Shown here: positions 1 to 5,501 of the stretch, one piece after another
Position numbering within the stretch: position 1 is the stretch's first letter
Layout of the letters: each line of letters begins with the position of its first letter
Assembly: GCA_964655775.1 (NCBI GenBank)
Contig: CAZZNQ010000131.1
Location: forward strand, 1 to 7,191
From: CAZZNQ01 sp964655775
Lineage (GTDB): Bacteria > Planctomycetota > Brocadiia > SM23-32
Direction of reading: 5' to 3'
Length of the DNA stretch: 7,191 nt
The notes under the pieces: model-generated
What the model was told of the DNA's origin: nothing
Seen by the model: the letters and a program-made list of their open reading frames with translations, nothing else
Database searches by the model: none
Program-made: the position numbers and the translations under genes

Positions 1-140
1 GGCGGCGGACTCGCGCTTTCGAAGGCCTTCCGCTATTCCACCTATCACCCAACGCGGCTATAAGGGCGCCGGCCGCAGCTTGGCGCCTGCGGCGATACGT
101 GCCCTTTCCCCAAACCTGGTGTTCCCTGGCAAGACGGGCG
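1..140. other. Leader region before the sulfatase, no supported gene
   Basis: No gene is supported here. Frame 1 on the plus strand is open from the window edge to a TAA at 61-63, giving 20 residues that could be the C-terminus of an upstream gene, but this is too short to judge. Just after that stop, GGCGCC at 65-70 and GGCGCC at 82-87 could form a 6-bp hairpin with an 11-base loop. There is no T-run after it, so it is at best a weak transcription end. The sulfatase frame is also open through this stretch, but the translation does not look like a signal peptide or a domain. Confidence 0.25.
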
Positions 141-1445
141 ATGGACCTCACACCCAACATCCTTTTCGTCTTCTCCGACCAGCAACACTGGCAGGCGGCC
201 GGCTTTATGGATGCTTCATTCCGGACGCCTCACCTTGACCGCCTGGCGGCAGAAGCGACGGTGTTCACGGATGCGTTCTGCACCACACCGCAATGCTCGC
301 CGAGTCGCTCGTCGATCATGACGGGCCTCTACCCGTCGAAGACGGGTGTTCTGGGCAACATTGGCGCCGCGGGTGGCATGCCGCTGGCTCTTCCCACGAT
401 TGGCTCGGCACTGCAGAGCGCGGGCTACCAGACGGCCTACTTCGGCAAGTGGCACCTCGGGCAGCACCCGGTCGGCACGGCGGGTTGGGACGCGTGCGAA
501 TTCCTCGCAGGGCCGGGGGCGAAGATCGATGGGCCGACGACGGAACGGGCCTTGGCATTCCTGGAAGCGGCTGTTGCCGAGGACCGACCCTTCGCGCTGT
601 TCCTCTCCTACCACAATCCGCACGACGTCTACACGTACGACGCCGCGGTGCCGCCAACGCCGGATGCTTTCGCGGACTTGCCCGATACGTGGCACCGCAA
701 GGACCTGTCCTCCGCGCCGGTGGTGCAGCAACAGTTCATGACCGAGGATCAGGGGCGGGCCATTCACGGCCGAGATGAAGCGGCCTGGCGGCGCTACCGG
801 GAGGTATATCGGCAGATGGTCTCTCGCTACGACGATCAGCTCGGCCGCGTGCTGGACGCGCTGGATGCTCACGGCCTGGCTGACGACACCCTCTGCATTG
901 TCACCAGCGACCACGGAGACATGGACGGGCAGCATGGACTCATCTTCAAGGGACCGTTCATGTACGAGCACATGGTGCGCGTGCCGTTGGTCATCCGCCC
1001 GCCGGCCTCGCTGGCACCCCCATCGGGAGGCCGCCGCATCGACTTCCCGACGGTCAACGTCGACCTGGCGCCGACCTTGGCCGACTTCGTCGGCACCGAC
1101 CTGCCGCGCACCGACGGCGTCTCGCTCAAGCCGCTGCTGACGGGACAAGGTGACACGCCCCGGCGGCAGTTTGTAGTGGGCCAATACTACTCGAAGCAGA
1201 AATGGGTCAACCCGATCCGCATGATCCGTACCCGTCGAGCAAAGTACACGCGCTATCGCGTCCACGGCGAGGAGCTGTATGATCTCCGGTCGGACCCCCA
1301 AGAGATTCACAACGTGGCCGCCGATCCATCCTACGCGCAGCTCAAGGCCCACCTGGCCGGCGCCCTCGACGAGTGGATTCGCGCTCACGATGATCCGTTC
1401 TACGAGCAGGCGCCCACCACACGAGACGGAACGCCGCTGCAATAG
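141..1445 (+). CDS. Type I (formylglycine-dependent) sulfatase
   Basis: This is a sulfate ester hydrolase of the alkaline phosphatase superfamily (family S1). The 434-aa protein opens with NILFVFSDQQ, where D13 and Q14 are in the position of the metal ligands. It carries the maturation signature C52-S-P-S-R56, in which the cysteine is converted to formylglycine by a separate enzyme. GKWHLG (K103, H105), YHNPH (H158, H161), SDHGD (D257, H258) and K270 complete the active site. ELYDLRSDPQEIHN near the C-terminus is typical of the family. The start at 141 is chosen because family homology begins there. An in-frame ATG at 99 would add 14 residues that look neither like a signal peptide nor like the family, and neither start has a strong ribosome binding site. 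No signal peptide or membrane segment is visible, so the enzyme appears cytoplasmic unless the true start is further upstream. The substrate cannot be read from sequence; choline-sulfate-like small esters or carbohydrate sulfates are both possible. It is complete and has no operon partner inside the window. Confidence 0.93.
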   Translation: MDLTPNILFVFSDQQHWQAAGFMDASFRTPHLDRLAAEATVFTDAFCTTPQCSPSRSSIMTGLYPSKTGVLGNIGAAGGMPLALPTIGSALQSAGYQTAYFGKWHLGQHPVGTAGWDACEFLAGPGAKIDGPTTERALAFLEAAVAEDRPFALFLSYHNPHDVYTYDAAVPPTPDAFADLPDTWHRKDLSSAPVVQQQFMTEDQGRAIHGRDEAAWRRYREVYRQMVSRYDDQLGRVLDALDAHGLADDTLCIVTSDHGDMDGQHGLIFKGPFMYEHMVRVPLVIRPPASLAPPSGGRRIDFPTVNVDLAPTLADFVGTDLPRTDGVSLKPLLTGQGDTPRRQFVVGQYYSKQKWVNPIRMIRTRRAKYTRYRVHGEELYDLRSDPQEIHNVAADPSYAQLKAHLAGALDEWIRAHDDPFYEQAPTTRDGTPLQ

Positions 1446-1485
1446 CGCTCGGCGGGTGGAGACCATGGCGGAGGCTGCCAGATGT

Positions 1486-1626
1486 CTACAACTTCAGATC
1501 CAGCAAACGGGTCGCGTTCTCCCGCGCCACCTTCTGGAACACTGCTTCGGTAATCCTGCCATTCTGCCGGAGCTCCTGCGGGAAGTCGATAAGGGGGCGG
1601 GGGTGTCGGACGCGCAGATAGCCGCG
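1486..1626 (-). pseudogene. C-terminal remnant of an amidohydrolase-like gene
   Basis: Reading the minus strand from 1626 down to a TAG at 1486-1488 gives 46 residues ending in FQKVARENATRLLDLKL. This ending (a helix followed by EN-A-RLL-L) is characteristic of the last helix of TIM-barrel metal-dependent hydrolases of the amidohydrolase superfamily. An in-frame TGA at 1627-1629 closes the frame immediately upstream, and nothing recognisable continues beyond it. Only the tail of a once longer gene is present, convergent with the sulfatase and 40 bases from it. The integrase fragment begins about 40 bases further right, so this looks like a host gene cut by the mobile element or by a later deletion. 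The family call is from memory of the C-terminal pattern and is moderate. Confidence 0.5.
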
Positions 1627-1664
1627 TCATAGCTTGGCCCAGCGATGCTCTCCTCATTGGGTGA

Positions 1665-2330
1665 TCTTCCGCGTCCCTCGGCAGGCCGGAAACCGCGGGC
1701 AGCCCCGACTTCCTGGCGAAGCAGGAACGGCTCGGACTGGAGCGGATGCTGATCTACAAGACGATGGTGCTGACCGGCCTCCGCCTGGGGGAACTGGCGA
1801 GCATCACCGTCGGGCGCCTGCACCTGGACGCCCGGCAGCCGCACGCAGAACTGCTGGCGAAGGACGCCAAGGCGGGGACCGCCGCGCTGATCCCCCTGCG
1901 GGCCGATCTGGTCGAGGACCTGCGCGGCTGGCTGGACGGTAAGCTTGAGGCCCTGCGGGAACAGGCAGAGAAGGACGGGACGCCCCTGCCGCTGAAGTTG
2001 CCGGTAGACGAGCCGCTGTTCTCGGTGCCGCGCAACCTGATCAAGAGCTTCGACCTGGACCTGGCCGCCGCAGGCATCCCGAAAGAGGACGAGCGCGGCC
2101 GGACAGTGGACCTGCACGCCCTGCGCCACACGTTCGGGACGCACCTGAGCCTGGCGGGGGTGCCGCCGCGGACGGCGCAGGCGGCGATGCGGCATTCGAG
2201 CATCGACCTGACCATGAACGTCTACACCGACCCGGCGCTCCTGGACGTGGCCGGAGCTCTGGAGGCACTGCCGGACCTGGCAGAATGTAAAAGACGTAGC
2301 AACGAGGCCCGAGTGGTAAACGAAGCGTAG
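1665..2330 (+). pseudogene. Tyrosine recombinase (phage-type integrase), N-terminally truncated
   Basis: This is the catalytic domain of a site-specific tyrosine recombinase, the class that integrates mobile elements, often at tRNA genes. The frame is open from 1665, just after a TGA at 1662-1664. The first methionine is at 1746 (194 aa from there), but homology-like sequence (AGSPDFLAKQERLGLER) already runs upstream of it, so the fragment starts within the protein. Counting from that methionine, the catalytic set is complete: R13 in TGLRLGEL, a candidate hairpin lysine near 39-42, H124-A-L-R127, H150 in MRHSS and the nucleophile Y160 in NVYTD. The SAM-like core-binding domain and any arm-binding domain are missing, so the protein should not be functional alone. 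Wording and spacing resemble planctomycetal integrases. Codon use is very GC-rich, like the sulfatase and unlike the three genes that follow. It might be expressed as a catalytic fragment from 1746, but no good ribosome binding site is seen there. Confidence 0.85.
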
Positions 2331-2374
2331 GCCTTGTCTCCAATCCCCAGGCACCGGGCGTTCGGGAAGGCCGC

Positions 2375-2404
2375 TTGACAAACGGGCCCTGGAGGTGTGA
2401 TAAA
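2375..2404 (+). promoter_or_regulatory. Sigma70-type promoter of the three-gene operon
   Basis: A perfect -35 box TTGACA lies at 2375-2380, followed after 18 bases by GATAAA at 2399-2404, which matches four of six consensus -10 positions. A TG at 2396-2397 places an extended -10 (TGn) directly before it. Transcription would begin near 2411, inside or just before the inverted repeat at 2414-2431. It sits 45 bases after the integrase stop and is the only good promoter seen ahead of the operon. If it is correct, a GTG at 2397 cannot be the start of the first gene. Confidence 0.55.
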
Positions 2405-2413
2405 AGATAGAAG

Positions 2414-2431
2414 GCGAAGTCGGGACTTCGC
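2414..2431. promoter_or_regulatory. Perfect 18-bp inverted repeat, candidate operator or leader hairpin
   Basis: The sequence GCGAAGTCGGGACTTCGC consists of two perfect 8-bp arms around a GG centre. It lies about ten bases after the -10 box and ends one base before the ATG at 2433. As DNA it is placed like an operator for a dimeric repressor, and the first gene of the operon carries a winged-helix-like segment, which makes autoregulation an attractive inference. As RNA it could fold into a 7-bp stem with a CGGG loop next to the start codon and limit translation. The sequence shows the symmetry directly; the role is inferred. Confidence 0.5.
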
Positions 2432-2432
2432 G

Positions 2433-3179
2433 ATGCCAGACGGAAGATTCCCGCCAAAGACATCGAGGAGTGCCTATCGATTCATGGGCCGCGGATTCGA
2501 GAGTGAGAGCGCGCTGCGCAAAGCAGCCTTACAGGCACTTCAGGGCCAGTATCCGGCTGATGAGTGCTTGGTTCTGGAGGAGTTCGAGTACGCCGCTGGC
2601 AGAGCAGACGCAGTTCTCGTGCGCAGGTCAGAGCGGTACTTGGAGCACCGTCTCCAAGATCTGACCCTTGACCATCCCATCGCCTGTGACAGTGTCCTCC
2701 GCGCGTTCCTACGGCTGCACCGTCGCGGAGAGGTATCACTCTCTTACGCCAGGAGCAGCCTTGGTCTGGACAGTCCCGACGGTAGGCGCGCGCTGGAATG
2801 GCTAATAGCCCACGGATTCATAGTGGAGGACGCAGGCAACCTGCGCCGTGCACCAGGCCTTCGTCCCCATGTTACGACCGCAACGTCGGTGGAATTCAAG
2901 TTGAGTCGCTGGCAGCGGGCACTGTTTCAAGCCCATAGGACCAAGGCGTTCACCCACCATCAGTACGTACTGATGGACGAAGCATACATCCACCGTTCGC
3001 TCAGCAACCGACCCGAGTTCGAGGACCTTGGGGTCGGTCTCATGTCGGTAAGCCAAGGCGGAGACTTCCACATCCATCTCCAATCTAGGCGATGCAAACC
3101 ATATTCCCCTCTGAATGTCTGGCGACTGAACGAAGCCTCCCTCAAGAGGCAGTTTACCGAAGCTAAGAGGCCCGCATGA
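2433..3179 (+). CDS. PD-(D/E)xK nuclease-like protein with inserted winged-helix segment
   Basis: This is the first gene of the operon, 248 aa from the ATG at 2433. I do not recognise the family by name. Around residues 20-35 an acidic helix (FESESALRKAALQAL) is followed by strands and GRADAVLV, with D59. Residues ~83-138 (ACDSVLRAFLRLHRRGEVSL through ALEWLIAHGFIVEDAGNLRR) read as a winged-helix fold. Then comes SVEFKL with E154 and K156, followed by SRWQRALFQAHRTKAF and YVLMDEA. The D, E-x-K, then W-x-x-AL-x-QA helix and YV strand are the core of PD-(D/E)xK nuclease folds. Here the usually short gap between D and E-x-K is stretched to ~95 residues by the inserted segment. DNA cleavage is therefore inferred, as is DNA or operator binding by the insert. 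Start choice is uncertain: a GTG at 2397 overlaps the promoter, and an ATG at 2484 (231 aa) has GAGGAG 13 bases upstream. The last four bases overlap the kinase gene (ATGA). No signal peptide or membrane segment is present. Confidence 0.65.
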   Translation: MPDGRFPPKTSRSAYRFMGRGFESESALRKAALQALQGQYPADECLVLEEFEYAAGRADAVLVRRSERYLEHRLQDLTLDHPIACDSVLRAFLRLHRRGEVSLSYARSSLGLDSPDGRRALEWLIAHGFIVEDAGNLRRAPGLRPHVTTATSVEFKLSRWQRALFQAHRTKAFTHHQYVLMDEAYIHRSLSNRPEFEDLGVGLMSVSQGGDFHIHLQSRRCKPYSPLNVWRLNEASLKRQFTEAKRPA

Positions 3180-4048
3180 CCCGTTCAGAACCATTCGATG
3201 CCGCTCAGGTCTCTCGCCATGTGCCAGATCTGAAAATCGGCGACCACATAGACTCCGGGTCGTTCAAGGATGTGTACAAAGGCGCAGACGCTGACGGTGA
3301 GCCGATAGCGATCAAGGTCTGCCGTATCCCTACACAGGACAGGCTCAACCGGGCCGAACGTGAGATCCGGGCGATGCAACTAGTCGACCATCCTGGTTTC
3401 GTCAAGCTTATCGAGGTACGGGCCGCCACCATCGACGGCGAGCCCTGCATAATCATGGCCGAGGAGTTCATCGACGGAACCACCCTGAGCGACCACCTTG
3501 CCGCGAGCGGGTCGGACCCTATCTTGGCCTTCGACGTCGCTCGCACCCTTCTATCCGTAATAGAATGCTTCCAGAAGTACAGCATCGTTCATCGGGACAT
3601 CAAGCCAGCGAACATCATGCTGAGCCAGCCTGATCTGAAGCCCAAGCTCCTAGACATTGGGCTAGTTCGCTTCCTCGACGAGCCGAGCCTGACGCCCACA
3701 GCATGGCAGCGGGGGCCAGGGACGCCCAACTACGCGGCTCCAGAGCAATTCTCGAACGAGAAGGCCCTGCAGGACGCTCGGACCGATATGTTCGCGACAG
3801 GCATCGTTTTTTACGAGGTCGCTAATGGACAGCATCCATTCGAGCATTCTGGACTCGCAATCCCTGAGGCCATCGCAGCTGGAGACCAACACGACTGGCC
3901 AGGCTTCGGGGAAGACGATGGACACGCCGAGCGTTTGGACGCCTTCTACAAACGATTGACTGCTACCCAACCCTACCAGCGATTCCGGACCGCGTCCATC
4001 GCCCTTGAAGAACTCTCCGACCTTGAGGGAGCTATTTGCAGTGCTTGA
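3176..4048 (+). CDS. Hanks-type Ser/Thr protein kinase, soluble
   Basis: This 290-aa protein is almost entirely a eukaryotic-like protein kinase domain that transfers phosphate from ATP to Ser or Thr. Visible subdomains are the glycine loop DSGSFKDVYKG (26-36), the ATP lysine K47 in AIK, the helix-C glutamate E63, and the catalytic loop HRDIKPAN with D141, K143 and N146. The magnesium motif is DIG (160-162) rather than DFG, a substitution seen in other bacterial kinases. AAPE (187-190), D204 and the late arginine in YQRF (R269) complete the fold, so it should be active. It ends right after the kinase domain, with no transmembrane helix, PASTA repeat or sensor domain. This suggests the partners encoded beside it supply sensing or targets. 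Translation starts at an ATG overlapping the stop of the first gene by four bases, with AAGAGG five bases upstream. Its 3' end overlaps the next gene by eight bases. Natural candidates for its substrate are the operon's other two proteins, which is inference only. Confidence 0.93.
   Translation: MTRSEPFDAAQVSRHVPDLKIGDHIDSGSFKDVYKGADADGEPIAIKVCRIPTQDRLNRAEREIRAMQLVDHPGFVKLIEVRAATIDGEPCIIMAEEFIDGTTLSDHLAASGSDPILAFDVARTLLSVIECFQKYSIVHRDIKPANIMLSQPDLKPKLLDIGLVRFLDEPSLTPTAWQRGPGTPNYAAPEQFSNEKALQDARTDMFATGIVFYEVANGQHPFEHSGLAIPEAIAAGDQHDWPGFGEDDGHAERLDAFYKRLTATQPYQRFRTASIALEELSDLEGAICSA
4025..4031 (+). promoter_or_regulatory. Ribosome binding site that fixes the third gene's start
   Basis: GAGGGAG lies inside the end of the kinase gene, nine bases before a GTG at 4041. 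It supports that GTG over the longer TTG start at 4005, which has no comparable site. The arrangement indicates translational coupling to the kinase. Confidence 0.6.
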
Positions 4049-5225
4049 TGAGCCATCCTTCTATCTCCAGATGGGCCACAACAGCCATACAATCGCTCGG
4101 GACTTCTGTGAGACACGCGATTGCGCGGGTGTGATCCTTAGCCCTTCGGACGGGACTCCCAGCAACCTTGAGGAATGGGCCGCGGAGGCGAGTGGACATG
4201 GACGTAAGGTGCTCTTTGACCCCCAGTTTTATCTTCCCCGCACCCAACGAGAGAAGCTGCAGAAACATCCTTACTTCGAGGCTATCGGTGGGTCTGGCTT
4301 CGATACCCAGACGTTTCAGGACAACCTTGAGTCGTTCGTCCACGACACAGTGGCCTATCAAGCGAGCCTGTCGGTGGACGCGATGATCGCCCCATCGCGT
4401 CTTCTGGAGACCCTCTCCAAATCTGCAGTTGATACTTGGCGATCCCTCGCGGAGGCCTTCGTTGAAGAGGCCCGGTCTGAGCGGCCGGATTGCCCCATCC
4501 TCATTTCAGTCCCTGTGGATGCGCAACCTCTGGCTGACAAGGGCCAGCGCGAGCGTCTCTTAAACCATGCGACCTCTATCGATGCGCACGGGTTCTACGT
4601 CTCAGTCCGTCACCCATTGGACGTGGCGTATCCCTTGCGGGGCACTTCATACGTCATGTCGTATCTCGACCTTGTCCACAACCTTGCCCGGAACGAGTAT
4701 CGAGTCCTCTGCGGCCATACGCACCAGTTCGCTCACGCGCTGTTCGGAGTAGGTGCCATGGGATTTGCGTCAGGGCAATATAAGAACTTACGATCCTTTG
4801 ACACGCGAAGGTGGCAGGACACCGATGACTGGGGGCAGCAGGTCGTTAACTACTACTCAGACAGAATCCTCAATGAACTACGCGTCGATGCTGATATGGA
4901 TCTGCTTTATCAATGTGACCTTTTAGACGCCGTGCGGACGCCCTCCCCCTACGATTATCCCCTTTACCAAGGTGAAGTACCCTCGACAGTCGAATGGAAG
5001 CTTCGAGGCGCCTCCTGGGACCACTACCTGTGGGCATGCAATGGGATTGCGAAGAAATATGCCGGCGTCGAGCCGGAGCAACGGAGGGAGGCGTCGGTCC
5101 AGGCTATCGAGGAAGCACGTGAGGTTTGTCAGCAAATCGTAGATCAAATCGGTGGGCCGCTGTCTGAACCGGAGCCGGACGTGTTCAGGGATTGGGCTAT
5201 GAGCGTCAGAGCTGTGGGCAGTTAG
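4041..5225 (+). CDS. Unrecognised protein with probable (beta/alpha)8 barrel fold
   Basis: The third operon gene is 394 aa from the GTG at 4041. I do not recognise a named family. Eight short hydrophobic strands alternate with helices: FYLQMG (7-12), GVILSP (31-35), KVLFDPQFY (56-64), AMIAPS (114-119), ILISVPVD (153-160), GFYVSV (184-189), RVLCGHTHQFAHAL (221-234) and AMGFASG (239-245). This spacing fits a TIM barrel. Polar residues at strand ends (D60, Q62, S118, D160, C224, H226, H228, S244) are candidate active-site residues. After the barrel, residues ~250-390 are helical and carry WKLRGASWDHYLWACNGIAKKY. The layout recalls tRNA-guanine transglycosylase-like barrels, including DpdA-type base-modifying enzymes, but the classical zinc-binding Cys/His cluster is not visible, so that is only a suggestion. 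No signal peptide or membrane helix is seen. It overlaps the kinase stop by eight bases, so all three proteins are probably made together. An alternative TTG start at 4005 would add 12 residues. Confidence 0.75.
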   Translation: MLDEPSFYLQMGHNSHTIARDFCETRDCAGVILSPSDGTPSNLEEWAAEASGHGRKVLFDPQFYLPRTQREKLQKHPYFEAIGGSGFDTQTFQDNLESFVHDTVAYQASLSVDAMIAPSRLLETLSKSAVDTWRSLAEAFVEEARSERPDCPILISVPVDAQPLADKGQRERLLNHATSIDAHGFYVSVRHPLDVAYPLRGTSYVMSYLDLVHNLARNEYRVLCGHTHQFAHALFGVGAMGFASGQYKNLRSFDTRRWQDTDDWGQQVVNYYSDRILNELRVDADMDLLYQCDLLDAVRTPSPYDYPLYQGEVPSTVEWKLRGASWDHYLWACNGIAKKYAGVEPEQRREASVQAIEEAREVCQQIVDQIGGPLSEPEPDVFRDWAMSVRAVGS

Positions 5226-5237
5226 GGACGTGCCCAC
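5214..5237 (+). terminator. Hairpin at the operon's end, possible terminator
   Basis: GTGGGCA at 5214-5220 and TGCCCAC at 5231-5237 form a perfect 7-bp stem with a 10-base loop that contains the third gene's stop codon. It is placed like the end of a transcript, but no T-run follows, so intrinsic termination would be weak. Confidence 0.3.
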
Positions 5238-5285
5238 TTCATCCAGATCCTCATCCGCTGTTTCACCCAGATCTTCACCCAACTC
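5238..5285. repeat. Two imperfect 24-bp tandem repeats
   Basis: The unit beginning TTCATCCAGATCCTCATCC at 5238 is repeated with a few changes as TTCACCCAGATCTTCACCC at 5262, a period of 24 bases. They lie directly after the operon and before the tRNA scar. Direct repeats beside an attachment site can be recombinase arm sites, but nothing else supports that here. Confidence 0.4.
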
Positions 5286-5407
5286 CTGTACGGCGGTGTC
5301 CGGCGCTGTCCGCTGGTGGCCAGATGGAGGCCAAAACGGGTTCAGCGGGAGGAGTCAGAAGCTCGCGGGCGTGGCCACGATAGGCCGCCTGTGGCCGGCG
5401 GAGGCAG
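5286..5407. other. Non-coding junction between operon and tRNA scar
   Basis: I see no gene here. It contains a perfect 10-bp palindrome, CGTGGCCACG, at 5370-5379, with GTGGCC repeated at 5391. A plus-strand frame is open from 5316 through the tRNA fragment to 5684, but its first part has no protein-like character. No promoter for a downstream gene is evident. Confidence 0.35.
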
Positions 5408-5457
5408 TGGAGCGGGCGACCGGATTCGAACCGGCGACGTCCAGCTTGGGAAGCTGG
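5408..5457 (-). tRNA. Partial tRNA-Gly(CCC): 3' portion only, probable attachment-site scar
   Basis: On the minus strand this reads as the 3' two thirds of a glycine tRNA. It has an anticodon stem CCAGC/GCTGG (5441-5445 with 5453-5457) around the loop TTCCCAA with anticodon CCC, and a five-base variable loop (5436-5440). The T stem and loop GCCGG-TTCGAAT-CCGGT (5419-5435), the acceptor 3' strand CGCCCGC (5412-5418), a T discriminator at 5411 and an encoded CCA (5408-5410) complete it. The D arm and the acceptor 5' strand, expected at ~5458-5482, are absent, so it cannot be a working tRNA. A fragment running from the anticodon stem to the CCA is the classic footprint of tyrosine-recombinase integration into a tRNA gene. 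By the usual geometry the intact tRNA would lie at the far end of an element to the right, with the left side being older sequence or an earlier element. Confidence 0.85.
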
Positions 5458-5473
5458 GCACTGCAGACTCTAA
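5458..5473 (-). other. Second tRNA-like scrap, resembles a tRNA-Leu(UAG) anticodon arm
   Basis: Immediately beyond the glycine anticodon stem, the minus strand reads TTAGAGTCTGCAGTGC. From memory this matches the 3' part of the anticodon loop, the stem and the start of the variable arm of bacterial tRNA-Leu with anticodon UAG. Only 16 bases are involved, and the loop's upstream half is not conserved. It may be a second att remnant or chance. Confidence 0.3.
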
Positions 5474-5501
5474 GGGACTTACAAACAAGGGACTTACAAC
5501 A
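5472..5501. repeat. 15-bp tandem duplication
   Basis: The unit AAGGGACTTACAAAC at 5472-5486 is repeated at 5487-5501 with only the last two bases swapped. Because 15 is a multiple of three, it keeps the plus-strand frame open (SKGLTNKGLT). It lies directly next to the tRNA fragments. Confidence 0.7.

Larger units (their letters stand above)
1640..5457 (+). mobile_element. Probable degraded integrative element carrying a three-gene cargo
   Basis: The stretch begins with a tyrosine recombinase that has lost its N-terminus and ends with a tRNA-Gly 3' fragment that looks like an attachment scar. Between them lies a tight operon of accessory character. On the left, a host-like hydrolase gene is broken at the junction. 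On the right, the reading frame crossing the tRNA piece ends in an integrase-tail-like peptide. These are the marks of a tRNA-targeting integrative element or of stacked element remnants. The limits are approximate: the left edge is where the hydrolase remnant gives way to integrase sequence, and the right edge is the tRNA anticodon stem. No intact second attachment copy lies inside the window, so the element's true extent is unproven. Confidence 0.4.

Noticed and set aside
216..1466. Long minus-strand open frame of 416 aa opposite the sulfatase
   Set aside because: It is antisense to a clear sulfatase. The translation is Arg- and Val-rich and has no motif, as expected from the complement of a GC-rich coding gene.
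1494..2381. Minus-strand open frame of 295 aa over the integrase
   Set aside because: The plus strand carries the recombinase catalytic residues in order. The antisense translation is Gln- and Arg-rich noise.
2397..2432. GTG at 2397 as the start of the first operon gene
   Set aside because: GGAGG ends only one base before it, and the codon lies between the -35 and -10 boxes of a good promoter, so ATG 2433 or 2484 fits better.
4005..4040. TTG at 4005 as the start of the third operon gene
   Set aside because: There is no ribosome binding site nearby, and it overlaps the kinase by 44 bases. GTG 4041 has GAGGGAG at an ideal distance and a short coupling overlap.
5408..5457. Functional tRNA-Gly gene
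   Set aside because: The 5' acceptor strand and D arm are absent from the adjoining sequence, so a cloverleaf cannot form.
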